Assembly (NCBI GenBank): GCA_964449455.1
Contig: CAYUYV010000004.1
Coordinates: 1-64,000 of the forward strand
DNA: 64,000 bases
Reading direction: 5' to 3'
Source: CAYUYV01 sp964449455
GTDB lineage: Bacteria; Pseudomonadota; Alphaproteobacteria; JAJFIK01
Part shown: one piece after another, positions 53,705 through 62,444 of the stretch
How positions within the stretch are numbered: position 1 is the first letter of the stretch
Layout: each line of letters opens with the position of its first letter
The notes under the pieces: model-generated
What the model was told of the DNA's origin: nothing
The model's input: only the letters and a program-made list of their open reading frames with translations
Database searches by the model: none
Made by a program: the position numbers and the translations under genes

Positions 53705-56182
53705 ATGAGCCCCGCATCGCCTCCCACGATCCCTATGCCTGCCGCCGTCGATGCCCTTGTGCGGGCCATGACCCTTGATGAAAAGGTGGCCCTGGTCACG
53801 GGCGCCGATCTGTGGCGCACCAAGGGCGTTGGCCGTTTGGGTGTGCCGCCATTCAAGGTCAGCGATGGGCCCAATGGCGTCCGCGGGGAGACCATGTGGA
53901 AGGTTCCGTCCACCTGCTTTCCCGTGGGCGTGGCCCTCGGCGCCAGTTTCAATCCGGACCTGCTCGCTGAAATCGGCGCTGCGATCGGGCTGGACGCCCG
54001 GGAAAAAGATGTGCTGGTCGTCCTGGGGCCGACGATCAATCTCCAGCGCACGCCCATCGGTGGGCGGAATTTCGAATGCTATTCGGAAGACCCGGTTCTG
54101 ACCGGCCGGCTGGCAAGCGCCTTCGTGTCAGGGGTCCAGTCCCAGGGTGTCGGGGCGTGTCCGAAGCATTTCGTCTGCAACGATACTGAATTCGAGCGGC
54201 ATACGGTCGATTCCCAGGTCTCTGGGCGACCCTTGCGCGAGCTTTATCTGTTGCCCTTCGAGATGGCTGTGAGCGAGGCCCAGCCCTGGATGGTCATGTC
54301 CGCCTACAACAAGATCAACGGGGTCTATGCCAGCTCCCATGACGCCCTGGTCAATGGCGTGCTCAAGGGCGAGTGGGGTTTTGATGGCGTTGTGGTAAGC
54401 GATTGGGGCGCGGCTCTTGAAACTGTACCCAATGCCTTGGGCGGTCTGGATCTTGAAATGCCAGGGCCCGGAATGGTCTGGGGCGAGGCACTTCGGGAGG
54501 CCGTGCGCGGCGGCGCGGTCCCCGTGGCCGTACTCGACGACAAGGTCCGCCGGCTGATTGGTGTTCTTGCCAAGGCCGGGCGGCTGAGTGGCCCCGCGCC
54601 GAGGAAAGAGCGCGGCGAGGACAAACCGGGTCACCGGGCCCTGGCCTACCGGGCGGCTGTCGAAGGGGCAGTCCTGTTGAAGAATGACGGAGTCCTGCCT
54701 TTTGATCCCACACAGATGAAAAGCCTCGCGGTCATCGGTCCTAATGCCCGCCGGGGCCAGATTCAGGGCGGCGGTAGTTCTGGCGTGCTGCCCCATTATG
54801 AGCGCCAGCCCCTTGAGGCCCTGGAGGAGCGGCTCGACGGACGGGTCACAATCCGCCATGAGCCAGGCTGTCTGACCCATAAATATATGCCGTTCCCGGA
54901 TCTTGCCGAACTCGATGCAGGAGAAGGGAGGGGAGCCGGCTGGTGGCGCGAAGATTATGCGGACCCGGACTTTGGGGGCCAGCCTGCCGCGGCACGCCTT
55001 GAGACGCGCTCCTTCTTCACCGAATTGGGTGGGGCAAGCCTGGGGGCTGGCGTCCGGGCCGGCAGTTTCCGTCTGACGGCGGATTTCACGGCGCGCTCCA
55101 CAGGTATTTACACTTTTGGCCTTGCAAGCGCGGGGCTCAGTCGTCTCATGGCGGATGATGCCCTTGTGGTGGACAATTGGGATGCCTGGACCCGGGGCGA
55201 CACCTTCTTTTCCTTTGGGAGTGCGGAGCAGACGGGCACGCTCCATCTCACCAAGGGCCAGACCGTCCGTTTACGCGTGGCGTTCCAGGCGCCGTCCCAC
55301 GGCCTCCTGTCGGGCCTGCGCGTCGGCGTTCTGCCGCCGGTCCCCGACGACCTCCTCACCCCGGCTGTCGAAGCGGCACGGACCAGCGATGCGGTGGTTC
55401 TTGTACTCGGCACCAACAGTGATTGGGAGACGGAAGGCAATGACCGCGCCTCCATGGCCTTGCCGGGGACTCAAGCAGCGCTTGCCCATGCCGTTCTCGC
55501 CGCCAATCCCAACACAGCCGTGGTGATCAATGGGGGCAGCCCGGTGGACATGCCCTGGCTTGATCAGGCGCGTGCCGTCATGGTGACCTGGTTCGCCGGC
55601 CAGGAATTCGGCACGGCCCTTGCCGATATGCTGCTGGGTGTCGCGGAGCCCTCCGGGCGCCTGCCACTGACCTTCCCGAAACGCCTTGAGGACACGCCCG
55701 CCTGGACGACCTATCCCGGGGAACTCGGTGCCATGTCCTATGGGGAGGGCCTGTTCATGGGGTATCGCTGGTATGACGAACGGGACGTGGACGTCCTGTT
55801 CCCCTTCGGCCATGGGCTCGGGTTTGGCACCGTCGCGCTGGAGGCTTTGCGTGTTCCGGCCAGTGCCTCACGCACCGCGCCCATCGAGGCTGAGCTTGAT
55901 CTGCGCAATACCGGAACGCGGCACACCACGGAGGTATTCCAGATCTACCGGGTCGGCGAGGCCGGTTTGCGGCGACCGCCGAAGGCTCTTGTGGACATGG
56001 CGAAAGTGACACTGGCGCCCGGCGAGGCCAGAACCGTCCGTGTGGCCCTGGACCCCACCTATTGGCGCCAATGGAACGAGATCAGCAATGGCTGGGTTCC
56101 TGATCTTGGGGAGGTGCGCCTTGCGGTCGGCCGCTCCAGCCGGAACCTCCTCACTGAAGCGGTCTTGACCCTGACGGCGTGA
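53705..56182 (+). CDS. GH3 beta-glucosidase-like enzyme with PA14 domain
   Basis: 825 residues without an obvious signal peptide. GH3 N-terminal barrel: GPTINLQRTPIGGRNFECYS, CPKHFVCNDTEFERHTVDSQ and nucleophile Asp233 in VVVSDWGAALET. The C-terminal GH3 domain starts near 310 (AYRAAVEGAVLLKNDGVLPF) and is interrupted by a PA14 domain (~420-540; GSFRLTADFTARSTGIYTFG). A fibronectin-like domain follows from about 715. The layout matches PA14-containing beta-glucosidases that trim beta-linked oligosaccharides. Cytoplasmic location fits uptake by the adjacent symporter. It converges on the Coq4-like gene with three bp between stops. Confidence 0.93.
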   Translation: MSPASPPTIPMPAAVDALVRAMTLDEKVALVTGADLWRTKGVGRLGVPPFKVSDGPNGVRGETMWKVPSTCFPVGVALGASFNPDLLAEIGAAIGLDAREKDVLVVLGPTINLQRTPIGGRNFECYSEDPVLTGRLASAFVSGVQSQGVGACPKHFVCNDTEFERHTVDSQVSGRPLRELYLLPFEMAVSEAQPWMVMSAYNKINGVYASSHDALVNGVLKGEWGFDGVVVSDWGAALETVPNALGGLDLEMPGPGMVWGEALREAVRGGAVPVAVLDDKVRRLIGVLAKAGRLSGPAPRKERGEDKPGHRALAYRAAVEGAVLLKNDGVLPFDPTQMKSLAVIGPNARRGQIQGGGSSGVLPHYERQPLEALEERLDGRVTIRHEPGCLTHKYMPFPDLAELDAGEGRGAGWWREDYADPDFGGQPAAARLETRSFFTELGGASLGAGVRAGSFRLTADFTARSTGIYTFGLASAGLSRLMADDALVVDNWDAWTRGDTFFSFGSAEQTGTLHLTKGQTVRLRVAFQAPSHGLLSGLRVGVLPPVPDDLLTPAVEAARTSDAVVLVLGTNSDWETEGNDRASMALPGTQAALAHAVLAANPNTAVVINGGSPVDMPWLDQARAVMVTWFAGQEFGTALADMLLGVAEPSGRLPLTFPKRLEDTPAWTTYPGELGAMSYGEGLFMGYRWYDERDVDVLFPFGHGLGFGTVALEALRVPASASRTAPIEAELDLRNTGTRHTTEVFQIYRVGEAGLRRPPKALVDMAKVTLAPGEARTVRVALDPTYWRQWNEISNGWVPDLGEVRLAVGRSSRNLLTEAVLTLTA

Positions 56183-56185
56183 GGA

Positions 56186-57169
56186 TCAGGCGCCGGCCGC
56201 GCCTTGGAGTTGCTCAATCAGATTGGCTGGGTAGGGCGATGCATAAGGGCTGATGCCATGACGGGCCCGGACAGTTTCCACGGGCTCGTTCCAGATCGCC
56301 TCCCATTCGATATCCATCATGGGCGGGGTCTCGCGCCCATGCTTCCAGGCCGACAGCACCACATCCATCAGAAAACCAAAACCCATGGGCTCGCCCAGGG
56401 CGGCAATGGTCGCAACTTCGCCCAGAAACATGGACGAATAGGCATGGCCAAACTGCGCCATCTGGAAGGCCGAAATGCCGATCTCATGGAGGGCGGTGGT
56501 CTCATATCCGGCCACGAGATGCCACAGATCATGAGTCTGCAGGATCCGGACATTGAGATAGTCGAGGGGCTTGGGCAGCGTCCGCAGGCCGAGCGCATCC
56601 CGGTCCAGGACCTCAAGGTCAAACTGGTTGTCAACGATCAGCCGGTAGAGGGCGTGGCCCACGGAACCGTCAGGGCACGGCGCCAGGATGGCGATATCGA
56701 TCTTGGGCGGGAATGGCCGTGTCGCCACGGCCTTAATGTGGGGGTAGCAGTTGGCGGTCTCGCACAGGCGTGTGGTGAAGCTGTCCGGGAACTGTCCGGC
56801 GATCTCGGCCGTCCGCATAGTGATGGTTCCGGCATCCATCCCGCCCGCGCTGGCATCGGCGACGAGGCTCCAGAAATGGGGCCACAATTCCGGTGCCACG
56901 GGCTCCGGCGGGCGCGCCAGGGGCGCTATGCGGGCGGCGGCAACAGGCGTGCCGAACCAGCCCTCCACCGCCTCGTCATAAATCTCCGCAATCCGGTCGG
57001 GGGCGGCGAAGGCGGCATGGGAGAGCGCTGCGGCAAAGCTGAGCTTGTCAGCGCGGCTCGCGGTAACGCCGCCAAGGCGAATGCGGTTGGCAACCGTGCG
57101 CACCGTGCCGGCCTGCGGGCCTGACCGAACAGCGTCCTCAAAAGCGGTCTTTTCCGGCTCTGTGATCAC
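56186..57169 (-). CDS. Coq4-like ubiquinone biosynthesis protein
   Basis: 327 residues. The C-terminal half has RTLPKPLDYLNVRILQTHDL followed by WHLVAGYETTALHEIGISAF, the Coq4 signature HDxxH-(x)n-E thought to bind a metal ion. In eukaryotes Coq4 organises the ubiquinone synthesis complex and removes the C1 carboxyl; bacterial forms are less studied. The N-terminal ~130 residues are not in the eukaryotic protein and lack recognisable motifs. GTG 57169 is preferred: GAGG lies seven bases upstream; an ATG at 57190 is in frame. Downstream gene of a minus-strand pair with the six-segment membrane protein. Confidence 0.82.
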   Translation of the reverse strand: MITEPEKTAFEDAVRSGPQAGTVRTVANRIRLGGVTASRADKLSFAAALSHAAFAAPDRIAEIYDEAVEGWFGTPVAAARIAPLARPPEPVAPELWPHFWSLVADASAGGMDAGTITMRTAEIAGQFPDSFTTRLCETANCYPHIKAVATRPFPPKIDIAILAPCPDGSVGHALYRLIVDNQFDLEVLDRDALGLRTLPKPLDYLNVRILQTHDLWHLVAGYETTALHEIGISAFQMAQFGHAYSSMFLGEVATIAALGEPMGFGFLMDVVLSAWKHGRETPPMMDIEWEAIWNEPVETVRARHGISPYASPYPANLIEQLQGAAGA

Positions 57170-57267
57170 GACGTTTCCTCTCCCTCTCATGGGCCTCTTA
57201 TGGGCCTTTGGCGTGTTCTGTCTTCAGGTCAGACTCTTCAGTCGTCTGATTTTACGGCTCGGATTGG

Positions 57268-57885
57268 TCAGGCTCCTTCGTCCACGGCCTGGGCCGGCTG
57301 GGCCGGTGAGGTCATTTCGCCGGTGTCGCGGCGGAAGCGATGGGAATCGATGAACACGATGACGACGGTGGTGAGATAAATGACGCCGACGGACAACGGC
57401 AGGAGCGTTGTTCGGTGTTCGGGGAAGAAAAACCAGATCGCAAACACCACGCTTGCGCGCACAATGGCATGCCCGGAGAACAAAATCGTCCGGCCATAGC
57501 TCCATCCGATCACGGGCCAATGCATGGAAAGACCAATGGCCAGGATCAAGGGCACAAGCTGTGTTCCTTCCCAAAGGGCCCCGATCGCCATGGGCCAGAA
57601 CAACAGCATGCCGATGAAACTGGGCAGCAGCACACCCGTCACGGCGGTCCGGTCCGCCAGAAAGCGGTTGCCGAACACGGCCGCGATCAGCACGGCCGTC
57701 GGGAAAATGAGGCCCGATCCCACAAAACCGAGCACCGACCACAGATAAAGGTCCGTGAAAAGACCGATGGCGGCCATGGAAAACCAGTAAATGGCGCCTG
57801 ACAGGATGATTGGATAGCCGCCCCGGAGCCGGGCATAGGCCGCGTGACGCTCCTTAAGCAGATCATGTTCAAGGGTTCTTTCCAT
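57268..57885 (-). CDS. Polytopic membrane protein of unknown function
   Basis: 205 residues with about six membrane segments (GGYPIILSGAIYWFSMAAIG, LWSVLGFVGSGLIFPTAVLI, LLPSFIGMLLFWPMAIGALW and others). I recognise no catalytic motif; it resembles small uncharacterised bacterial integral membrane proteins. The ATG at 57885 has AAGGAC upstream. The open frame continues through the N run upstream but that is not supported. It ends 98 bp before the start of the Coq4-like gene. Confidence 0.75.
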   Translation of the reverse strand: MERTLEHDLLKERHAAYARLRGGYPIILSGAIYWFSMAAIGLFTDLYLWSVLGFVGSGLIFPTAVLIAAVFGNRFLADRTAVTGVLLPSFIGMLLFWPMAIGALWEGTQLVPLILAIGLSMHWPVIGWSYGRTILFSGHAIVRASVVFAIWFFFPEHRTTLLPLSVGVIYLTTVVIVFIDSHRFRRDTGEMTSPAQPAQAVDEGA

Positions 57886-57931
57886 GACACTGTCCTTGTC
57901 GTTGAGCGTGTCCCGCGCCTTCGGTGCGCTC

Positions 57932-58031
57932 NNNNNNNNNNNNNNNNNNNNNNNNNNNNNNNNNNNNNNNNNNNNNNNNNNNNNNNNNNNNNNNNNNNNN
58001 NNNNNNNNNNNNNNNNNNNNNNNNNNNNNNN
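57932..58031. other. Assembly gap (100 N) without flank overlap
   Basis: The only gap in the window where the two sides share no sequence, so real sequence may be missing here. Confidence 0.97.
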
Positions 58032-58208
58032 CCTGGGCCTGGGACAGCGAAGTGGATCTCCAGGCCATGCTTGATGCCGGCTCCACCCGTCTGACCGTCC
58101 TCGACGTAATATGCGAGATTGCGGTGAACGTGATGAGCAACGGCACCAATCACGTGGCTCACACGGCTTTAGATACGTCGTTTGACACGAACCGCCGGTC
58201 TTAGACTT

Positions 58209-58226
58209 CCGCCTGAGGCGGGTTTT
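58209..58226 (+). terminator. Rho-independent terminator
   Basis: CCGCC (58209-58213), loop TGA, GGCGG (58217-58221), then GTTTTT-type tract from 58222. It sits five bases after the stop of the frame that continues from the gap, suggesting a plus-strand gene ends here. Confidence 0.6.
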
Positions 58227-58543
58227 TCCCGGAAAATGACGCTAGCGGTCACAGCATTCGCCTAAAGAGGTATTGCGCGGGGCACCGGGAATCAGGCTAA
58301 CATTACCAAAGTGTGAAAGGGTCATGTCACTCGCTCCTTTCCCTGTCATGTCGCCGCATCATTCAAGCGCACCGCGTGTGAAATTCGGCTCACCACCGTC
58401 TTTTTCTTCGTGGCAACCTGGCGATGTGGACAACAGGCAAGACAATGGGACCTTCCCCAGGTTCTTTCGCTTTGCACAAAAATGCTGAAGCCTTTCCAAC
58501 GCCCCAGCGACGCGATGAACGGGCGTTGTTCTCCCCCAAGAAA

Positions 58544-58579
58544 GGGTCACCTTTAACAAGTAGTAGGCATTGGTGACCC
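58544..58579. promoter_or_regulatory. Inverted repeat GGGTCACC/GGTGACCC
   Basis: Exact 8-bp arms (58544-58551 and 58572-58579) with a 20-bp spacer, about 130 bp upstream of the small membrane protein gene. It could be an operator or an RNA hairpin; the function is not known. Confidence 0.4.
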
Positions 58580-58711
58580 GGATCCCGTGAGAGATGTCGC
58601 CCCGACTTAGCCGGTGAAGGTATACTCTTTGGACAGGCTTTGTTTTGACAGGGCGCGTTCTTCTTTTGGCCCCAATCTCGGTCGATCCTGTAGATGAAAG
58701 GAGGATGCATC

Positions 58712-58921
58712 ATGGAACTCGTTCTTGGACTTGTCGCCCTGATCCTCGTTCTGTACTGGCTGTACTACGCGTTGGATTACGACGGCATACACACTTCGGA
58801 GCGGTCAGCTCCCGAACTGGTTGAGCCAGCCACAACCCATCTGCTGCGCCCCGGTCAAGTTGTCGCCGACGCACCGCGCTTCGCGTTGGATCACGGCCAC
58901 AACCGCGCCTATCCGCGCTGA
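58712..58921 (+). CDS. Small single-pass membrane protein
   Basis: 69 residues. One N-terminal membrane segment (LVLGLVALILVLYWLYYALD) is followed by a polar tail (ATTHLLRPGQVVADAP). A strong ribosome site (GGAGG, eight to nine bases before ATG 58712) and a terminator after the gene support that it is real. I know no function. It is a monocistronic unit by its surroundings. Confidence 0.65.
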   Translation: MELVLGLVALILVLYWLYYALDYDGIHTSERSAPELVEPATTHLLRPGQVVADAPRFALDHGHNRAYPR

Positions 58922-58988
58922 TCCTTGCGCAGACCGCCGCCATGGCGGTGAGGTCTGCCGGGTAAGCTGGCGGAATGGAAATGGTAAG

Positions 58989-59018
58989 AAGAGGTGCGCT
59001 TGCGCCTCTTTTTATTTT
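58989..59018 (+). terminator. Rho-independent terminator of the small membrane protein gene
   Basis: AAGAGGTGC (58989-58997), tetraloop GCTT, GCGCCTCTT (59002-59010), nine pairs with one G-T, then TTTATTTT. Confidence 0.8.
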
Positions 59019-59121
59019 GAGCGAAGGGGAATAGCGCGTGCGGGCGCCTTGCCGAGCGCTGCGTTGCGCTGGTGCAAAGCCAATTCCGGAATGCTGATTA
59101 TTGTCCAGATGCGGACAATTG

Positions 59122-59160
59122 CCGTTGATCCTGTGATCCGTTGATCCTGTGATCCGTTGA
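59122..59160. repeat. 16-bp tandem repeat, left of gap (x2.4)
   Basis: Two copies of CCGTTGATCCTGTGAT and a partial third; identical 39 bp recur at 59261-59299. Confidence 0.95.
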
Positions 59161-59260
59161 NNNNNNNNNNNNNNNNNNNNNNNNNNNNNNNNNNNNNNNN
59201 NNNNNNNNNNNNNNNNNNNNNNNNNNNNNNNNNNNNNNNNNNNNNNNNNNNNNNNNNNNN
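59161..59260. other. Assembly gap (100 N) in a repeat array
   Basis: Exactly 100 N between two identical 39-bp repeat segments. Copy number in the genome is unknown. Confidence 0.98.
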
Positions 59261-59299
59261 CCGTTGATCCTGTGATCCGTTGATCCTGTGATCCGTTGA
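59261..59299. repeat. 16-bp tandem repeat, right of gap (x2.4)
   Basis: Same CCGTTGATCCTGTGAT unit, ending 22 bp before the DUF3995 gene start. Confidence 0.95.
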
Positions 59300-59321
59300 C
59301 CCCCATTAAAGGCGCGTCCAG

Positions 59322-59768
59322 ATGCCGGAGATGCAATCGCCCATTGCCATTGGTCTGTTCATCATTCTCACCGCGATTGCTGCCCTCCATGTCTATTGGG
59401 GCTTTGGTGGCCTGTGGCCCGGACAGACGGAGGCAGAACTGATCAAAACCGTGGTCGGCGCGCCAAATTATGTGAGAATGCCGCCAGCCTGGATGGCCCA
59501 TTCCGTGGGCGGACTTCTGGTCGTTTCCGGGCTGTTGGGCCTTTCCGCCAGTGGCGTTCTGCCGATCGGGTGGGAATGGTTTGCTCGGCTTGGAACGGGC
59601 GTAGTCGCCTTTGTGTTCCTGGCCCGTGCGGTATCAGGCTATGTCGTGCCACAGGTCGGGATTGAGCAGACCGAACCCTTCGCCTCGCTTGATCTTTGGC
59701 TCTACTCGCCGCTCTGCCTCGTCCTCGGTCTCGGTTTTGTCTATTTAACCTGGCAGGGGCGGGGATAG
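59322..59768 (+). CDS. DUF3995 membrane protein
   Basis: 148 residues with four membrane segments. IALHVYWGFGGLWPG-type opening (here ALHVYWGFGGLWPGQTEAEL), then VGGLLVVSGLLGLSASGVLP and RAVSGYVVPQVGIEQTEPFA and FASLDLWLYSPLCLVLGLGF match the DUF3995 family. No function is known. The ATG at 59322 has AAAGG eight to nine bases upstream. It starts just after a 16-bp repeat array, so array length changes would move its promoter. Confidence 0.85.
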   Translation: MPEMQSPIAIGLFIILTAIAALHVYWGFGGLWPGQTEAELIKTVVGAPNYVRMPPAWMAHSVGGLLVVSGLLGLSASGVLPIGWEWFARLGTGVVAFVFLARAVSGYVVPQVGIEQTEPFASLDLWLYSPLCLVLGLGFVYLTWQGRG

Positions 59769-59853
59769 GACAATGGTCACTGCGCGGGGCGAGTCCACGC
59801 CCGCCCTTCACGCCTGTTCCATCAAGGAAATGCCGTGATTGTCCTTTGGCCGA

Positions 59854-61527
59854 TCAATTCGACCAATAGGCAAAGGTGTCATCGGACAGGAAAGACTGGC
59901 CCGCATCCCGGTCCACATTCTGGGCTGCATGGACATACGCCTCCCAGTTTGGTGGCGCCTGCTCCGCATTGTGCGCCTCCAGGGCCGCCCGCAATTCAGT
60001 GGCTTTGTCCGGCATGTCGGCCAGCAGATTGCGCTGCTCTGTCTCGTCAGCCTCAAGATCCACCAGCCACTCCTGACGCGGCTGCCCTGGCGGGGCACTG
60101 ACAATGAGCTTGTAGCGCCCCATGCGCACGGCCTGGGCGGCGCCGGAGCGCCAGAATAGGGCCGTGTGCGGATCGCTTACCGTCTCGCCCGTGAGAAACG
60201 GCAGCAGATTGACCCCGTCCATGGTCCTGTCCTGGGGCAAAGAGGCGCCGGCGGCGCTGGCGACAGTCGCGAAAATGTCGAAATGCTGCACCGGGCGGTC
60301 GAATTCGACGCCGGCAGGGATCACACCGGGCCATTTGGCCAGGAAGGGCACGCGCAGCCCGCCTTCGAAATAGGTCATTTTCCAACCGCGATAGGGGCGG
60401 TTCACATGCGGCAGACCGATATAGCCCGCCCCCCCATTATCCGATGTGAAAATGACCAGCGTATCCTCTTCGAGACCCTCCTCGCGGAGCGCCTCCAGCA
60501 CCGACCCGATGCCGCGATCAAGGGAGCGCATGATCCCGCCATAGACCCGCTCTCGATGCAGCGCAATGTCCGGATAGGCGTCATAGTCTTCTTGCTTTGC
60601 CTGCAGAGGATTATGGGGCGCAAAATAAGCGAGATAGAGGAAGAACGGCCGGTTGCGATTGTTCCGGATCACCTCGACTGCCTGGTCCGAATAATAGTCG
60701 GTCATATAGGCAGGAGGTTCAAAAGCGGCCCCGCCATTGAAGGATGAGGAGAACTGTCCGGCCCGCCACAGGAAGCGGTCGATGGGATTGAAGTCCTGGG
60801 CGGCCTTCACAATGCTTGGATCATCTTTGCGCGCATAAAGACCACTCAACATATGAAGGCTGTCGTCAAAGCCCTGCTCCTGGGGCATCATGCCAGGGCC
60901 GCGACCCAGGTGCCATTTGCCGATATGGGCCGTGTAATAGCCGCGCGCCTTGAGAATTTCCGCAAGCGTAATTTCATCCGCCGGCATGCCAAGGCGCGGG
61001 TCATCCACGGATAGGGATTTCGCTTCTGGACTGACAATCAGCCCCGGTCCAATCGTCGGCATGCTGTTCCGGATGAAGGTGATGATCGGCATCATGCCTT
61101 CAGGCACGGGCGTAAATTCAAAGCCAAAGCGCGTGCTGTACCGTCCGGACATCAAGGCGGCCCGGGAGGGTGCGCAGGTCGCGTTTGCGGCATAGCCCTG
61201 GGTGAAATTGACCCCCTGCCGGGCAATGGAATCGATATGGGGTGTCTTGACCATCCCCCCTGCAACACCGCCATTGAGGCTGATATCGTTCCAGCCCATG
61301 TCGTCCGTGACGATCAGAACCACATTGGGTGGGCGATTGTTGCCGAAGGTCGGTTCACGCGGACCGCTGGACCAAGTGACGGTGCCGCTCGGCGCCACGG
61401 GATTGGACCGATTGACGGCGAATTCGACGCCGAACAGGATGATCTCAATCCGGAACATCCAGATGATGGCGCCGATCCCGCCCAGACTGACAAGGGTGAT
61501 CAGGGCCCATCGGGCAAGTCTGGCCAT
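59854..61527 (-). CDS. Membrane-anchored arylsulfatase
   Basis: 557 residues. An N-terminal membrane segment (about 8-34) without a clear cleavage site suggests anchoring with the enzyme in the periplasm. Metal ligands in LIVTDDMGWND (Asp75, Asp76), formylglycine precursor Cys118 in CAPSRAALMSGRY, HIGKWHLGRG, and IFTSDNGGAG. It resembles sulfatases acting on carbohydrate or aryl sulfates; the sequence does not show which. It is 29 bp downstream of a DUF1330-like gene on the same strand, so they are probably one operon. Confidence 0.92.
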   Translation of the reverse strand: MARLARWALITLVSLGGIGAIIWMFRIEIILFGVEFAVNRSNPVAPSGTVTWSSGPREPTFGNNRPPNVVLIVTDDMGWNDISLNGGVAGGMVKTPHIDSIARQGVNFTQGYAANATCAPSRAALMSGRYSTRFGFEFTPVPEGMMPIITFIRNSMPTIGPGLIVSPEAKSLSVDDPRLGMPADEITLAEILKARGYYTAHIGKWHLGRGPGMMPQEQGFDDSLHMLSGLYARKDDPSIVKAAQDFNPIDRFLWRAGQFSSSFNGGAAFEPPAYMTDYYSDQAVEVIRNNRNRPFFLYLAYFAPHNPLQAKQEDYDAYPDIALHRERVYGGIMRSLDRGIGSVLEALREEGLEEDTLVIFTSDNGGAGYIGLPHVNRPYRGWKMTYFEGGLRVPFLAKWPGVIPAGVEFDRPVQHFDIFATVASAAGASLPQDRTMDGVNLLPFLTGETVSDPHTALFWRSGAAQAVRMGRYKLIVSAPPGQPRQEWLVDLEADETEQRNLLADMPDKATELRAALEAHNAEQAPPNWEAYVHAAQNVDRDAGQSFLSDDTFAYWSN

Positions 61528-61556
61528 GGCCGTCTCCGCTTTGCTCGACCGGTGTT

Positions 61557-62444
61557 TCAGAGCCGGTTCATAATCGGAACCGTGATGGTCGATTGGTTGT
61601 CGCCGAGCTGTTTGTCGGAAAAGATGCTGCGATAGAAGGTGCTGCCAATCATATCGGCGAAGAACTCCGGCCCCGGATAATAGACCAAAGCCATATTATC
61701 GAAATCATGGCTGCCTGGCGGTGTCTCGGGGCGTGCCACATGCATGGGCCCAAATCCGCCCTGGGCCATCAGGGTCAACATGGCATTAGCATAGGCATTG
61801 TCAGCCCTTTGCTGTTCCGCTGTGCCAAATTTCTGGAGATTGACGACCACCACGGCGGTCTCACCAGCCGCCGCCCGCAAGGTTGCCTGCAGGGCTTTGA
61901 GGGGCTCTGGCAAGTTCTCCGGCTTGCTGGCGGTGAAGGGCAGGGCGGGGTCTGCAAAGGTGAGAATGGCCCTGAGCTGGAGCATTAACAGATAGTGCGG
62001 CAACAGAAGATTGACGGCAGTGGACCGCTTTGCGCCATGGGAATAATGGGCCTCGAACGCGCCGAGCGCCTGGCGGTAGGCCTCACGGGCTGCCGCCGTC
62101 TCAAAGGCCTGTTTGGACGGATACTGAACGAGGATGGTTGCGGTCCAATCCACTGGACCCATCTGCGCCGAAGGCTGCGCATTGGTGATGACCTTGCCGG
62201 CATAGATCCAGTGGGCCCCGCCCAGTTCATCCGTTGCTGCCTTGAAGGATCGGACCGCGTCAACCGGGTCCACACCCTGCGGCGATTTCAGAAAGGTCAG
62301 CGCATGGAAGACATCGCCATGGATCAGGGGTTGTCGGTCCTGGACCGCGGATCTGCGCAGGTCCGCATACCGCACATGCTGCCACAGCATGGTGGTCACC
62401 AGAACCAAGGCGAGCGCCAGGAAGACAAGGGTGTATCGGTTCAT
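61557..62444 (-). CDS. Membrane-anchored protein with two DUF1330-like ferredoxin-fold domains
   Basis: 295 residues. An N-terminal anchor (YTLVFLALALVLVTTMLW) is followed by two dimeric alpha/beta-barrel units: one at about 45-125 (FHALTFLKSPQGVDPVDAVR, HWIYAGKVI, WTATILVQYPSKQAFETAAA) and a second at about 195-290 (TAVVVVNLQKF, FDNMALVYYPGPEFFADMIG). The repeated pattern of an aligned beta strand, YPS or YPGP turn and a helix suggests an internal duplication of a DUF1330-type domain. No activity known. The ATG at 62444 has GGAAGGG upstream. It precedes the sulfatase. Confidence 0.75.
   Translation of the reverse strand: MNRYTLVFLALALVLVTTMLWQHVRYADLRRSAVQDRQPLIHGDVFHALTFLKSPQGVDPVDAVRSFKAATDELGGAHWIYAGKVITNAQPSAQMGPVDWTATILVQYPSKQAFETAAAREAYRQALGAFEAHYSHGAKRSTAVNLLLPHYLLMLQLRAILTFADPALPFTASKPENLPEPLKALQATLRAAAGETAVVVVNLQKFGTAEQQRADNAYANAMLTLMAQGGFGPMHVARPETPPGSHDFDNMALVYYPGPEFFADMIGSTFYRSIFSDKQLGDNQSTITVPIMNRL

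Larger units (their letters stand above)
57886..58711. other. Intergenic region with a gap and possible cut-off gene
   Basis: 826 bp including 100 N. Right of the gap a plus-strand frame stays open from 58032 to a stop at 58202-58204 just before a terminator, and may be the 3' end of a gene lost in the gap. From 58260 to 58700 I see only an inverted repeat. Confidence 0.45.
58922..59321. other. Intergenic region with terminator, repeat and gap
   Basis: 400 bp including 100 N. Contains the terminator at 58989 and a 16-bp array around the gap. No gene. Confidence 0.6.
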
